Source: Romanomermis culicivorax
Taxonomy: Eukaryota; Nematoda; Enoplea; Mermithida; Mermithidae
DNA length: 64,000 bases
NCBI GenBank assembly: GCA_963922205.1
Contig: CAWUHX010000037.1
Location: forward strand, 124,001-188,000
Reading direction: 5' to 3'
Shown here: positions 47,301 to 55,687 of the stretch, piece by piece
Position numbering within the stretch: the first letter of the stretch is position 1
Layout: the number at the start of each line of letters is the position of its first letter
Notes under the pieces: generated by a model
Databases searched by the model: none
Told to the model about the DNA's origin: nothing
Seen by the model: only the letters and a program-made list of their open reading frames with translations
Program-made: the position numbers and the translations under genes

Positions 47301-47316
47301 AAATCAGAAAAAATGA
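29227..47316 (+). CDS. Ki-67-like FHA-domain protein with RVxF motifs and tandem repeats, 11 coding exons
   Basis: Exons: 29227-29315, 29411-29492, 29558-29780, 38704-40586, 40873-41098, 41906-42058, 42260-42412, 42612-42803, 43274-43423, 43478-43579, 47111-47316; phases agree and the sum is 3459 nt (1152 aa plus stop). Residues 1-~105 are an FHA domain that aligns from its first residue with vertebrate Ki-67 (VIKRDGQDGSVFP, LIGR, CNIRIQLP, HNLSES, LNGRTI, GERAFRY). KVSF (113-116) and KVRF (614-617, followed by FSPITPNL) look like PP1-docking RVxF motifs; the second resembles the Ki-67/RepoMan PP1-binding element. Exon 4 is S/T/K-rich with at least a dozen S/T-P sites. Four consecutive phase 1-1 exons encode a ~50-residue repeat (EDLAxKF ... 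TKKN). The C-terminus is basic (LRSSTRNQKK). Ki-67 coats mitotic chromosomes and recruits PP1. Orthology is inference; function is from the family. Confidence 0.82.
29411..29492 (+). CDS. Ki-67-like exon 2 (FHA)
   Basis: Acceptor CGTTTTTAG, donor GTAGTG. Encodes RSKECNIRIQLP and the SIDNVHC segment. The position equivalent to the Ser of the FHA SxxH motif is Asp (residue 44); His47 is kept. Confidence 0.92.
29558..29780 (+). CDS. Ki-67-like exon 3 (FHA end, KVSF)
   Basis: Acceptor GTTTTTCAG, donor GTAATA. Encodes HNLSESRTLTLNGRTI, GERAFRYIVV and then AKKVSFTT. Ends in phase 1 and joins to exon 4 as an ATG codon. Confidence 0.92.
29928..30156. mobile_element. CATACCTGTA MITE
   Basis: CATACCTGTACTTGGG to TCTTTCAGGTGCG, flanked by perfect 8-bp duplications CATAGCTC (29920-29927, 30157-30164). 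Long C-runs and TTTCGACTTTTTT modules as in the other copies. Confidence 0.88.
30745..30885. mobile_element. CATACATGTAA-type MITE, left part only
   Basis: CATACATGTAATTGGGGG, CGTCGACCATATGG, GGCTAGCCATTGGGCGACC, then a direct duplication of the ATGGGCGACCGCCCCCAGA segment. Confidence 0.6.
31249..32365. mobile_element. ~1 kb CACTG-type family copy (inverted)
   Basis: CACTGTTTTTTTTCTGCACAC, family blocks (CTACCTTCACTTATCATTTAA, GATTTTCCAGTATCGC), ending CTGCACTGAGCAGAAAGC and GTAGAAAAAAACACT. It interrupts a CAGGG-type element whose end is GTGCAAAGAAACCCTG (32395-32411). Confidence 0.6.
32640..32830. mobile_element. CATACCTGTA-related fragment
   Basis: CCAACTGGTCGGACCTCTTAC at the right with ACGTATGCG, and the GGAAAAAAAACTTTTTTGG core. 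Left end not recognisable. Confidence 0.5.
33149..34857. mobile_element. hAT-like element, TAGAGATG ends with CGGGTCC words
   Basis: Left TAGAGATGAGACGG and right CATACATCTCTA, both followed inward by CGGGTCCGGGTCCAAAATTTT-type words. Flanking 8-mers do not match, so the pair may be rearranged or come from two copies. It lies in remains of a CATACATGTAA element (33088-33148). No transposase recognised. Confidence 0.6.
35018..35390. mobile_element. CATACATGTAA-type MITE (old copy)
   Basis: ACGTGTAACCGGGCTCCGAGG, TGGCGCGAAGCGCCGAGAAA (about 35210), ACCATATGGCTAACCATAGG, ending CAATTACATGTATG. Duplication not readable. Confidence 0.65.
35594..36009. mobile_element. CATACATGC MITE with CTGGGGGTCAGCA words
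   Basis: CATACATGCGCGTGCGG to CTGTGCATGTATG, flanked by AATGCTGC and AATGCTAC (35586-35593, 36010-36017), 7/8. Repeats of CTGACCCCCAGCAG near 35630-35700. Similar words and a GTGCATGTACG end occur at 2330-2415. Confidence 0.72.
36150..36294. mobile_element. Solo hAT end with CGGGTCC words
   Basis: Repeats of ATCGGGTCC/CCGGATCC and terminal ATACATCTCTAG, matching the right end of the element at 33149-34857. Confidence 0.55.
36882..37226. mobile_element. CATACATGCACA MITE
   Basis: CATACATGCACACAGGG to CGTGTGCATGTATG, flanked by perfect 8-bp duplications TTCATATT (36874-36881, 37227-37234). Very close to 9872-10187. Confidence 0.88.
37227..38703 (+). other. End of Ki-67-like intron 3
   Basis: Holds two mirrored fragments with GGGGGGGGCACGGCCCCCAACC (37840 and 38300 areas; also 42995 and 43120). 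Also a hAT end with AAACCGAA words closing in GTGAAACCGGACCATG (38505-38612). No exon is needed in it. Confidence 0.5.
38704..40586 (+). CDS. Ki-67-like exon 4 (large disordered region with KVRF)
   Basis: Acceptor ATCCTTTCCAG, donor GTAAAT after PKK. 628 codons, S/T/K-rich and low in aromatics, so probably disordered. Contains RTPPQS, KLTPSE, KSTPFES, PPSPDK, ETPSTN, QTPVRTKVRF, FSPITPNL and KTPIRK. No transposon is inserted in it. Confidence 0.92.
40873..41098 (+). CDS. Ki-67-like exon 5
   Basis: Acceptor GTTTTTCAG, donor GTAAAA. Encodes VCEPTYPEITKPP, RRSSRLATREKAFTPK and NFTPVRKTKRA; basic patches and two further S/T-P sites. Confidence 0.88.
41555..41738. mobile_element. hAT-like MITE with TTTGTAC words (nested)
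   Basis: CACTGTTTTTTTTGTACTCG to AAGTACAAAAAAAACTATG, flanked by ACATTGCC and ACGTTACC (6/8). Inserted in a diverged CAGAG-type MITE (about 41460-41790). Sibling of 57738-58132. Lies in intron 5 of the Ki-67-like gene. Confidence 0.6.
41906..42058 (+). CDS. Ki-67-like exon 6 (repeat 1)
   Basis: 153 nt, phase 1-1, acceptor CTTTTAAG, donor GTAATG. FSVETTDPVTVEYVA then WTRATKKNVKS; the most diverged of the four repeats. Confidence 0.85.
42260..42412 (+). CDS. Ki-67-like exon 7 (repeat 2)
   Basis: 153 nt, phase 1-1, acceptor TATTTTAG, donor GTATGT. IPVQATALISEDLAIKFGG then KARTTKKNIKS. Confidence 0.88.
42612..42803 (+). CDS. Ki-67-like exon 8 (repeat 3, extended)
   Basis: Acceptor ATTTTTTCAG, donor GTGATG, phase 1-1. 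By comparison with exon 7 the ancestral acceptor should be at 42655-42656, but it reads TTTTAA, not TTTTAG. The next upstream AG is in frame and adds about 15 residues (AGLFEQISQNVFDFL) before ILVESAVLIAEDLATK. Confidence 0.75.
43274..43423 (+). CDS. Ki-67-like exon 9 (repeat 4)
   Basis: Donor GTACAT. Acceptor taken as TTTTTCAAAAG. The expected TTTTTCAG reads CAA, and an in-frame AG three bases further on keeps phase 1. Encodes VTVEFAASIAEDLAPKFGE then RVTRKNARS. Confidence 0.75.
43478..43579 (+). CDS. Ki-67-like exon 10
   Basis: Acceptor TTCATCTAG, donor GTAAGA, phase 1-1. Encodes EILIDTVRENNEKI, MGRSTRKRAPTGE and ends ALIR; a shortened, basic repeat-like unit. Confidence 0.82.
43837..44249. 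mobile_element. CATACATGTAA-type MITE
   Basis: CATACATGTAACGGGAACCC to TTACATGTATATG, flanked by perfect 8-bp duplications CTAGGCAC (43829-43836, 44250-44257). Contains ATGGCGCGAAGCGCGCAG and ACCATATGGCTAGCCATAG. In intron 10 of the Ki-67-like gene. Confidence 0.88.
44690..44815. mobile_element. CATACATGTAA-type MITE fragment
   Basis: TATATGTAATTGGGGGGAG through CCAATCCTATGGCCAGCC, cut by the element starting at 44817. Confidence 0.55.
44817..45830. mobile_element. ~1 kb CACTG-type family copy
   Basis: CAGTGTTTTTTTCTGCACAG, then the family blocks in order (TTGATCGAAGTCTAATC, AAATCGACGGTTAAGTCC, TCAAGATGATGGAAAC) to the ATGCACCACAACGCATC block. Right end not sharp. Confidence 0.6.
46060..46155 (+). 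pseudogene. Possible hAT transposase C-terminal fragment
   Basis: One frame reads LIRVGAVVSIESADAQCGFSIINPI then stop. The ADAQCGFSxxN segment resembles the ERGFSxMN motif of some hAT-derived proteins. Very short, so tentative. Confidence 0.35.
46446..47036. mobile_element. Possible MITE with TTATGAA / TTTCATAAG inverted ends
   Basis: TTATGAAC...GTTTCATAAGTAA near 46446-46473 and the mirror CTTATGAAACAC...GATTCATAA near 47008-47036. Repeated TTTCATAAG words between them. No flanking duplication found. Confidence 0.4.
47111..47316 (+). CDS. Ki-67-like exon 11 (C-terminus)
   Basis: Acceptor ACAATTTAG, TGA at 47314-47316, phase exact. Encodes NVEVQQSTGPG, TTELFEQLSVNPKKSRKTVK (faintly repeat-like) and the basic end KRTLRSSTRNQKK. 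A missed exon in the 3.5 kb intron before it cannot be excluded. Confidence 0.83.
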
Positions 47317-47517
47317 TCATTAACATTTTTATGTTGCTAACATTATTGAAGTTATACGGTAGAGTATCTCTATACTTGCCTTTTCTGGCGGAACGCAATT
47401 AACGGAACGTAACCAAACGGAAGGGAAATGTTCCTTCTGTCTAGTGCAGTTGGAGGTTAGCGTCTGTCATTTACCACAAAATTGCAGTCATCCTTTCAGA
47501 TCAAAAGCGAATTTTCG

Positions 47518-47790
47518 GATTCAACGTCTCACGCTGTTGGTGATCCGTTCCGTCGAAAAGGACAAGTACAAATGACCCTTTATTCTCTCGATCGTCAGTT
47601 TTATTTTCCCGAAAACAGCTAAAATTGCATCATGAATTGTTTCATCTGTAGAATATAGTTCACCTCTGGTTTTACGAATGTACATTTCAATCTTTTCCTT
47701 GTCGGAGTAGTGTTTCAAATACATCTTTTTCACTCATTTGTATAGGTCTTCAGTAGTGTTGGTGCTTGTGTTCTGATTGGCGTGTTTTAT
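47518..47790 (-). pseudogene. Unrecognised ORF with one in-frame stop
   Basis: From an ATG near 47790 a frame runs MIKHANQNTSTNTTEDLYK, TGA, then VKKMYLKHYSDKEKIEMY through RITNSVRR and a stop. It has no low-complexity bias, unlike other ORFs here. It could be a relic exon or transposon protein; no family recognised. Confidence 0.3.
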
Positions 47791-48030
47791 CATGTCCAGT
47801 TTTTCGTTATTATTTTTCCCCTTTTACTGTAGGTATCAATTTCTCGCCGCACGTGGTTACCGCTCACCATTGTTTTTTTTCCTCAAGTGGGGTCTTTTGA
47901 GGAAAAAAATTTTGGATATGGTTCTCATTGTGGAAAAAATTTTGGGGAACTCTAAACCGAAAAGATGCGTTTTGGCGGACTTTAAAAGGTCACAATCTTC
48001 AAAAATCAAAAAAAAGGGTATAATTATAAC

Positions 48031-48996
48031 CACTGTTTTTTTTCCACGAACTTTTTTCCACAAATGTGGAAACGTCTTAAAATCCTCATTTTTTGGCTTA
48101 AAATTGCTCTCAGACGCTTTATCGCACTGTTTTTGAGCTTTTTCAAGCCTTCCGGTGTTTTTAGAGAAGTTAATTCATTAAAATTGAAGAAAAAATTGAA
48201 ATGTTCGACTTAAAAGCCTAATCTACAAGCATTGTTGAACAAATTTTCTAGAAAACTATTCAAGAGCAATTGGCTTGAATTACACAAAAAATCAATAGTC
48301 AAGTCCTCTATGATGACAAGCGAAAGCCCAAAAAAGATGGTATTTTTTGGGTATATTGTCATTCTGGGATGCTGGAAAATTAATTTTCCGAACATTTATT
48401 TCAAGAATTAGATTCCAATTTTGTGTTCAAGAGTCGTAATTTCTAGAATTTTACTTGAAAAATTTTAAAATCTGTAATTTATTTGTAACCTCTCATGAAC
48501 TTGGTCGAAAATATATGAGTAAGAAGAGTATAAATTTCCGAAAGACATTTCCATGAATTTTTTAAATTAATTTTTTTGTTAGCAAAAAATCATCGGATCA
48601 TAAAGCATAGAGACTTGACGTATTGATCTTTTTCAAAAGGAAAAAATGCGAATCTTCATTAAATATTATGATAAAACATTGAAGATTACCAATTAAAACA
48701 TGAGATACTACGTTTAAGATGATGAAAACTATTATAGATCAAGTGATAAATGAAGGTAGACGTGATAAAAGCCGCGCCTGAGCTACTCAATGAATAATGA
48801 TGATTATTAAAGTTATAACCGGCTCGAAGCGCCGGAAAATTTCGAGATTTGGACCTCCTAAAATGCACCAAAATGCATCTTTTCAATATGAAAACCCAAA
48901 ATTTTTCTTCCACATTTGTGGAAAGACCTCAGAAATTTTTTCCACATTCCAGATTTTTTTTCCACATTATAGTGCAAATGTGGGAAAAAAACAGTG
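48031..48996. mobile_element. ~1 kb CACTG-type hAT-like element, reference copy
   Basis: CACTGTTTTTTTTCCACG to GTGGGAAAAAAACAGTG, flanked by perfect 8-bp duplications ATTATAAC (48023-48030, 48997-49004). Subterminal CCACAAATGTGG and CCACATTTGTGG words; near-palindrome CCGGCTCGAAGCGCCGG at 48820. The most abundant family in the window. Confidence 0.9.
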
Positions 48997-49004
48997 ATTA
49001 TAAC

Positions 49005-49828
49005 TAACTATGTTCTATCAGGCGCGGCCGTTAGCATATCTACTTCGGCTTACTAATTAATGCTCAACAGTTTCTATCAATCAAGTTAGCTCGTTTCATT
49101 TTCTTATCGTTTACAGTCAATTATGTCACCGAAAATAGAGATTTTTCATCAAGTCTCAATTTTTTCTCTCGATGATTGGAATTTTTTAAACGTTTGCAAT
49201 CTGAACTTGGTGGAAATTGAAGACATTACTCTAGAACGCGATTTTAAAACATTTGTTCACGAATTATCTGTTGGAGAGATTTATTTTTCAGCGTTTCAGA
49301 ATACAAAAACCCGAAAATTTTTCCGGCGCCCCGCGCCAGAATGGGAAGCAAATTACACTTCATCAGTCTGATTTTAATTTATTCCCCAACGTTATGAAGG
49401 TTCATTTTCTAGCGTTTTAGAAATTGAAAATCAAAAAATTTTCCCGGCGCTCCGCGCCGGACCAAGAACTAAATAAAATTAGATGATTCTAATCGGAATC
49501 ACAGAAATGTTGATAGCAGATAAATTCATGAGAACTCTATCGTTAACTTGCTTTATCCGCTCCTATAGAACACCAATATATTCTTCATGAGCTCATTTTG
49601 GACTAACATAACCAGAATTTTCTCATTTTTTCCCTCATTTTTGCAGGTTTCTGACTACAAATACAACAAAATGCTTGGGTATGCTCCTAAAATGCACAAA
49701 AAAGCATCCGTAGCCACATTATAAGCATTTTTAAAAATGTGGAAAATTTTTGGAAAATGAGGAAAAAAATTTTGGGTCCGGTTCTCATGTGGAAAAAATC
49801 TTCGAGGAAAAAAAACGGTGCCATTCAC
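49005..49828. repeat. GGCGCGGCCGTTAGCATATC family, copy 1
   Basis: Shares GCGCGGCCGTTAGCATATCT, TAATGCTCAACAGTTTCTAT and two CGGCGC...CGCGCC hairpins with copy 2 (54230-54813 plus 55688-56032) and with inverted copies at 56840-57380 and 58735-58998. Its TTGATAGC site (49514-49521) is the empty site for the insertions at 54814. Confidence 0.75.
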
Positions 49829-50667
49829 CAGTGTTTTTTTTGCCAAAACATGGTTCTTGGCACAAAAAACTTTGGAATGGCACAAAAAATTTTGAGCGTT
49901 CATGCCAATTGGCACAAATTTTTTGGCTGGTTAAACGTTGAATTTCCTTGATTTTTAGACGTATTAGGGGCTGAAAATCCAAAAAAATTTTCGGCGCTCC
50001 GCGCCGAATCAATGAATATAATATTTCCTATTCGTATATTTGACCCGAACGCAAACGATTTCTTTTCGAACAGTGTATTAGTATCGTTGCAGCAAACTTT
50101 ATAGGCTGTCAAGACTGATGAGTGAGAAAAAATTCTGAATATTCTCTCTTCATTCAGTCAGATTCGGATTTAAAACTGAAATTCTTACTTTTTGTGTTTG
50201 ATTGATTCAAATAGAAAAATCGATATCGTTGATAATGGTACAATGTTTCGATCGAAAATTAACACTATTTTCGACTTTATTTTCTCTATTCTTTACATGG
50301 TTGTTAAATATACATAACATAGATATTCGTTCGTAGTCGAAAATTGAATTAATTTGAACTTCCTGAACAATTATAGAGCTATTTAAATTGTCTCAACATT
50401 CCATTTCTTTTTGGGATTTCGTGAACTATTTTGTTGCACAGTTTTTCTTTTCTCACTGACATGGTTAGCTGGAAAATAGGTTGGGCACGATTTTTGCAAA
50501 AAATTAATGCGTTAAACGTTAACTTTTTATCAAACTTTTGGCCTAAAACTTTTCCGCAGTTTTAAGTAACGTCTCTAGTAAAAAAATTTTTTTTGTGCCT
50601 TTGGCACAAATTTTTTTGGCCTCTTGTGCCAATTGGCACAAATGTCCGTGCACAAAAAAAAACGCTG
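49829..50667. mobile_element. hAT-like MITE with TGCCAATTGGCA words
   Basis: CAGTGTTTTTTTTGCC to GTGCACAAAAAAAAACGCTG, flanked by CCATTCAC and CCACTCAC (7/8). Words TGCCAATTGGCACAA at both ends, CGGCGCTCCGCGCCG hairpin near 49991. Confidence 0.82.
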
Positions 50668-50961
50668 CCACTCACCTTTTTTTCCTCAAATGGGGTCGGG
50701 TGGGGCTATGCAACGCCCGGCGCTCTATAACAGTATTTCATTATTTTTTTTATTCAGCGTCCGGCGCTGCATAACCAAGCATTATGATTTTTCTTTATTC
50801 AGCGCCGGGCGCTGAATAACCAGAGACATGACACACGGTTATTCAGCGCCCGGCGACGATAACTACAGTAATCGAGACTTAAATCATATGCTGAAAATAT
50901 TAACCTAATCAGCGATAGTGAACGAAAGTCAAAAGTAATAGGGACCGCTTGCACCAGTGAT

Positions 50962-51208
50962 TATACCTGTAAGAGATCCGACCCGTTGGGGGGATCCCAA
51001 AATTTGGGTGTGGGGGTCGAAAAAACGCAAAAAATTTCGAAAATTTTCTCAAAAAGGTACTTTTTTCCCAATTTTTTTCAAGTGTGCGGGGGGGGTTGGG
51101 TATAGGGTTGACCAATTTGAGAGTGGGGGTTCCGATGGGTATAGGGTTCGACCAAGTTTGGGGGTGGAGGTACCCCCCAGACCTCCCGCAAGCACTGGTA
51201 TGCCAATG
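50962..51208. mobile_element. CATACCTGTA MITE (variant ends)
   Basis: TATACCTGTAAGAGATCCG to ACTGGTATGCCAATG, flanked by perfect 8-bp duplications CCAGTGAT (50954-50961, 51209-51216). Nested in the 50698 element. Confidence 0.75.
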
Positions 51209-51216
51209 CCAGTGAT

Positions 51217-51860
51217 TCCTGAACTATTCTAGGAGTTGCCTATGGATTTCCGTATTCATGAAACTTTGACATGAGTGATTATAAGACGTAACAACATAAT
51301 TCTCAAGGCTGAAGTTCAACGAAGAGGCTTAATTTGATAATTTAATTTTGTGGATTTTCGTGTGTAAGCTTTGAATATTGTATGTCAAAATGAACTGAGA
51401 TGACCATGTAGCAAATGACTAGGCATGGGCGATGTACTGATGTTTTCGATCAGCCAGACACTGCGGTCAACCAACTGGATAACAAAAAAATGAACTAGAA
51501 ATGGGCAAAACGGTTAAAATCACATTTATTTTGGATTGATGATAGACAACCGAGGATCAGAGATCTGGCCCCAACCAAAAATCTGGATTCTTCAACCAGC
51601 ATGAACTTCTCTCATTGTCTAACACTACGCATGACTCTAACATGAAAGAGCATGCTACCATAACAATCGTATTTCGTATATACTTGCAAAAACAATATGG
51701 GTTTATCTGTAGTCAGTCCATACAGAAATTCGGTTGGTTCTCAAATCCTCTCCGTCTTTGCCAAGCCAAATCAGGTTAGAAAACCGGCTGTAGTACATTT
51801 ATTTCGAAGAAAATAGACTAAATACAAAGAAAGTTGATTGTCGGGCTTATTTCAGATCAG
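51217..51860. other. Interior of 3.2 kb element, nothing recognised
   Basis: No conserved coding block or repeat end seen. Confidence 0.5.
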
Positions 51861-52035
51861 GAGCTCCCAAGGTCAGATTTTCAGATAGTAGTGAATTTAA
51901 TAATTTGTGGTGGCAATGTATAGCTAAATGTCCAATATAAATGCACCAGTTTTGACAAAACTAGCCACCCAGTGAATAGTGATCAATTCTTAGGACTTGG
52001 GGTAGGGGTAATACCCCCTCATACCCCTCCCTATG
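51861..52035. mobile_element. 180-bp CAGAG-type MITE copy
   Basis: GAGCTCCCAAGGTCAGATT to CCCTATGGGACAGTCTGG, same order as 6025-6204; flanks do not show a clear duplication. Confidence 0.65.
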
Positions 52036-53760
52036 GGACAGTCTGGACACTTTTGAACAAAATAAAAATGAAATTATCATGTTGAACATAATTCTTTTCT
52101 CTGTACTGTTAGCCAGTTTTCCAATCAAACTGGCCCTGACTCAATTTTTGATATGGGGCTACTTTCACAATTCACAAGTAGAGTGGTTGAGTCGTACCTC
52201 TCACATGCTCAGTGGTGTCAAGCACAAATACAATTAGTCGAAATTACAGTTTTATGGCGCCTAGTGCAGGAATATATGCTGTAATTCTTGGGATTGGAAA
52301 ATCCGCTGTTTTTCGAAATTATGCTTATTTGGGAAAAATGTTTAAAAAAGCTGAAAATGTCAATTATTGACGCACGAAAAACAATATTGATGCGTTTTCT
52401 AACTTGAGCATCTGAAATTGGCCATTGAAGTGGGAAATAGTGAGTTGTTTTTCGAACATTGCTTTACACCTACTCTGGTTGTTAGTGCATGAATTGTGAA
52501 ATTTCTATATAGCTCATTGGCTTGGGTACATGAAAACAATTATCTATGTGACCATTGGAAATCTGCACAATAGAGTATCACTGAACCGCTACATTTTGGT
52601 GCAAGCAAAACCTTTATAGAGGTGCCCTGAACTCTTCTAAAGGTTCAATGGTACCTATAAATAGGAGTAGGTGCAAGAGAAAACGCCATTCAATTAGTTC
52701 AGTTCATTATTATTTTCTGTGGTGCAGTGTGTCAGTTCTGTGGTGCAGAGTTTGGTACAGGTCAATTTTTACGCCACTGAATCAATAGAAAGGCTCAGAT
52801 GCGTTTGGTACATCTAACCCCTTGTCTGGTGCCGAGAACTAGTCCGTCTGTTAGTTGCCAGTTGAGCTATTTTCCATGTATATGATACTTTGACCATTTT
52901 TTCTAGTGGTTACTTCATGTGATTGTCAAGAATCTAATGTTTCCGTCATGTGAACAAAATATTCACATTCGAGACATATAAAACACAAAAAGCGAAAAAA
53001 CTATATAAGTAATCTGCTTCGTTGGTAATATATATGGAATAAAGTTAATCCTGAACCTGTTGAAAAAGAACTACTCTAGGAGTGTTTTGTGCAAGTGAAG
53101 AAGCAAGTAATCCTGAACTCTTGACCTTCTAATACAGTGCAAAATAACACTGTGAACTTCTAGGTTGCTGCTAGCAGAACTTGATGAATAGAAAGATCGC
53201 CACCACTTGTAATGTGTGCGCTGTTAAATTTTTCCATGACTCGTTTCACGATTTTCAAGCTTCGCTCTACATCTACCGAATGATAAAAATCGTATGCTTG
53301 ATGAGAAACTGTTTTTGACTAGCCAGTTCTTTATTTCTAAGCAGATTGCAATTCGTATTCAATCATTTTCGAGACTCCAGCAAAAGTCCAAAGACCTAAT
53401 AGGGGTGAAGACTTTGCGAGTTATAGTCACAGTAGTAGCAACGTTATATCTGGCTCTTAGAAATAGACTGGCGTTGTATATATTGCAACGAAACTAATGA
53501 GGATTAGATTAAAATTATATTTCTTAACCACAAATCACTTGAAAAAATCCAATTGTAATGGTAAACAATTGTAAGCTGTCAAAATTCATTTTTAGCCGGA
53601 CTGACTGCACGTGACCAGTCGTAGTTCGACCGCAGTTCAGAGGGAGTTATCCGATTCTGACGCACTTCGAATCAACCGTATATGAATGATGGAACTTATA
53701 TTTTGATGAAACATAAATTCTACAGGTGCAACGCGAAAAGTATATTGTAACATAATAGAA
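52036..53760. other. Interior of 3.2 kb element, nothing recognised
   Basis: 1.7 kb AT-rich. If the element was autonomous its transposase has decayed beyond recognition by eye. Confidence 0.45.
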
Positions 53761-54036
53761 CCGGGCGCTGAATAACCAACGTAATGATGAAATATTATTC
53801 AGCGCCCGGCGCTGCATAAAAAAATTAACATGCTTGGTTATTCAGCGCCGGGCGCTGAATAAAAAAAATTAAGACGGAAGGATATTCAGCGCCGGGCGCT
53901 GAATAACCACTGCCAATGGGGTCTTTTGAGGGAAAAATTTCGAAATGAAGAAAAAAATTTTGGGTATGATTCTCATCGTGGAAAAAATTTTGGGGAACTC
54001 TAAACCGAAAAGATGCGTTTTAGTCGACTTTGAAAG

Positions 54037-54224
54037 CATACCTGTAAGACCTCCGTCCGACCAGTTGGGGGGGGGGGGTAGAAAAAAGTCGAAATTTTTC
54101 CCAAAAAACATACTTTTGCAAATTTTTTTAAATTTTTTCTAAACTGGGGGGTTGGATGATGTTGGGTTACATGGTTGGCCTAGTTGGGGGGGGGGGGGGG
54201 GTCGCCCCCCCAAGTACAGGTATG
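54037..54224. mobile_element. CATACCTGTA MITE
   Basis: CATACCTGTAAGACCTCCG to CAAGTACAGGTATG, flanked by TTTGAAAG and TTTAAAAG (7/8). A related empty sequence GACTTTAAAAGGTCAC is at 47979. Confidence 0.8.
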
Positions 54225-54813
54225 TTTAAAAGGTCAAAATCTTAAAATTTTCCGGCGCTTCGCGCCGGTCATGGGTATAATGATAACTATATTCTATCAG
54301 GCGCGGCCGTTAGCATATCTACTTCGACTTACTAATTAATGCTCAACAGTTTCTATCAATCAAGTTAGCTCGTTTCATTTTCTAATCGTTTACAGTCAAT
54401 TATGTCGCCGAAAATAGAGATTTTTCATCAATTGTCTCAATTTTTTCTCTCGATGATTGGAATTTTTTAAACGTTTGCAATCTAAACTTTTGCGTTTATT
54501 GAAGGTGGAAATTGAAGACATCATTCTAGACGGCGATTTTAAAACTTTTGTTCACGAATTATCTGTTGGAGAGATTTAGTTTTCAGCGTTTTAGAATATA
54601 AAACCCCCGAGAATTTTTCCGGCGCTTCGCTCCGGAATAGGGAGCAAATTACACTTCATCAGTCTAATTTTACTTTATTTCCTAACGTTATGAAGGTTCA
54701 TTTTCCAGCGTTTTAGAAAGTGAAAATTCAAAAATTTTTCCGGTCCGCCGCGCCGGACCAAGAACTAAACAAAATTAGATGATTCTAATCGGAATCAGAG
54801 AAATGTTGATAGC

Positions 54814-55046
54814 CATACCTGTACTTGGGGGGACCCCCCCCCCCCCCAACTTGGCCAACCCTGTACCCAAAATCATTTACTCCCCAACCCCCCCCCAGTT
54901 TGGAAAAAATTAAAAAAATTTGCCAAAAAGTGTATGTTTTTGGCCTTTTTTGGGAAAAATTTCGACTTTTTCTACCCCCCCCCCCCCCCCAAAAAAATTT
55001 CGGATTTACCCCACCCCCCCAACTGGTCGGAGGTCTTACAGGTATG
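54814..55046. mobile_element. CATACCTGTA MITE, copy A of a tandem cluster
   Basis: CATACCTGTACTTGGGG to GGTCTTACAGGTATG, flanked by perfect TTGATAGC (54806-54813, 55047-55054). Confidence 0.9.
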
Positions 55047-55054
55047 TTGATAGC

Positions 55055-55687
55055 CATACCTGTACTTGGGGGGGGGTTGGGGAGACCCCCCCCCCCCCCC
55101 AACTTGGCTAACCATGTACCCAATCCCCCCCTAGTTTGGAAAAAATTAAAAAATATGTAAAAAGGAATGGTTTTTTGGCCTTTTTTGGGAAAGATTTCGA
55201 CTTTTTTCTACCCCCCCCCCCCCCCCAATTTCGGATTTACCCCCCATACCTGTAAGTTCTCCGACCAGTTGGGGGAGGGCATACCTGTACTTAGGGGGGG
55301 GGGGTTGGGGGGACCCCCCAACTTGGCCAACCCTGTACCCAAAATCATTTACCCCCCCCCCCAGTTTGGAAAAAATTAAAAAAATTTGCAAAAAAGTGTA
55401 TGTTTTTTTGGCCTTTTTGGGGAAAAATTTCGAATTTTTTCTACCCCCCCCCCCAAATTTCGGATCCACCCCCACCCCCCCCCCCCCCCCCCCCCAACTG
55501 GTCGGAGGTCTTACAGGTATGGGGGGGGTAGAAAAAAAGTCGAAATTTTTCCCAAAAAACATACACTTTTTGCAAATTTTTCCAAACTGGGGGAGGGGTG
55601 GATGAATTTGGGTACATGGTTGGCCAAGTTGGGTGGTCCCCCTCAAACCCCCCCCCCCCCCAACTGGTCGGAGGTCTTACAGGCATG
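55055..55687. mobile_element. CATACCTGTA MITE cluster, compound copies B-D
   Basis: Starts CATACCTGTACTTGGG right after the shared TTGATAGC and ends TCTTACAGGCATG, followed by TTGATAGC at 55688-55695. It contains internal family ends near 55254, 55280 and 55520, so several copies are nested. C/G-runs of up to 20 bases may be assembly-sensitive. Confidence 0.8.

Larger units (their letters stand above)
50698..53914. mobile_element. 3.2 kb element with CAGCGCCCGGCGCTG terminal arrays
   Basis: Both ends hold several ATTCAGCGCCCGGCGCTGAA palindromes (50710-50860, 53762-53905). The identical AATGGGGTC at 50689-50697 and 53915-53923 looks like a 9-bp duplication. The related sequence near 47890 (GTGGGGTCTTTTGAGG) reads straight through. 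No transposase seen; carries nested elements. Confidence 0.72.

Noticed and set aside
54814-55687. CRISPR-like regular spacing of palindromic repeats
   Set aside because: The organism is a eukaryote; the units are nested MITEs with target-site duplications, not spacers between identical repeats.
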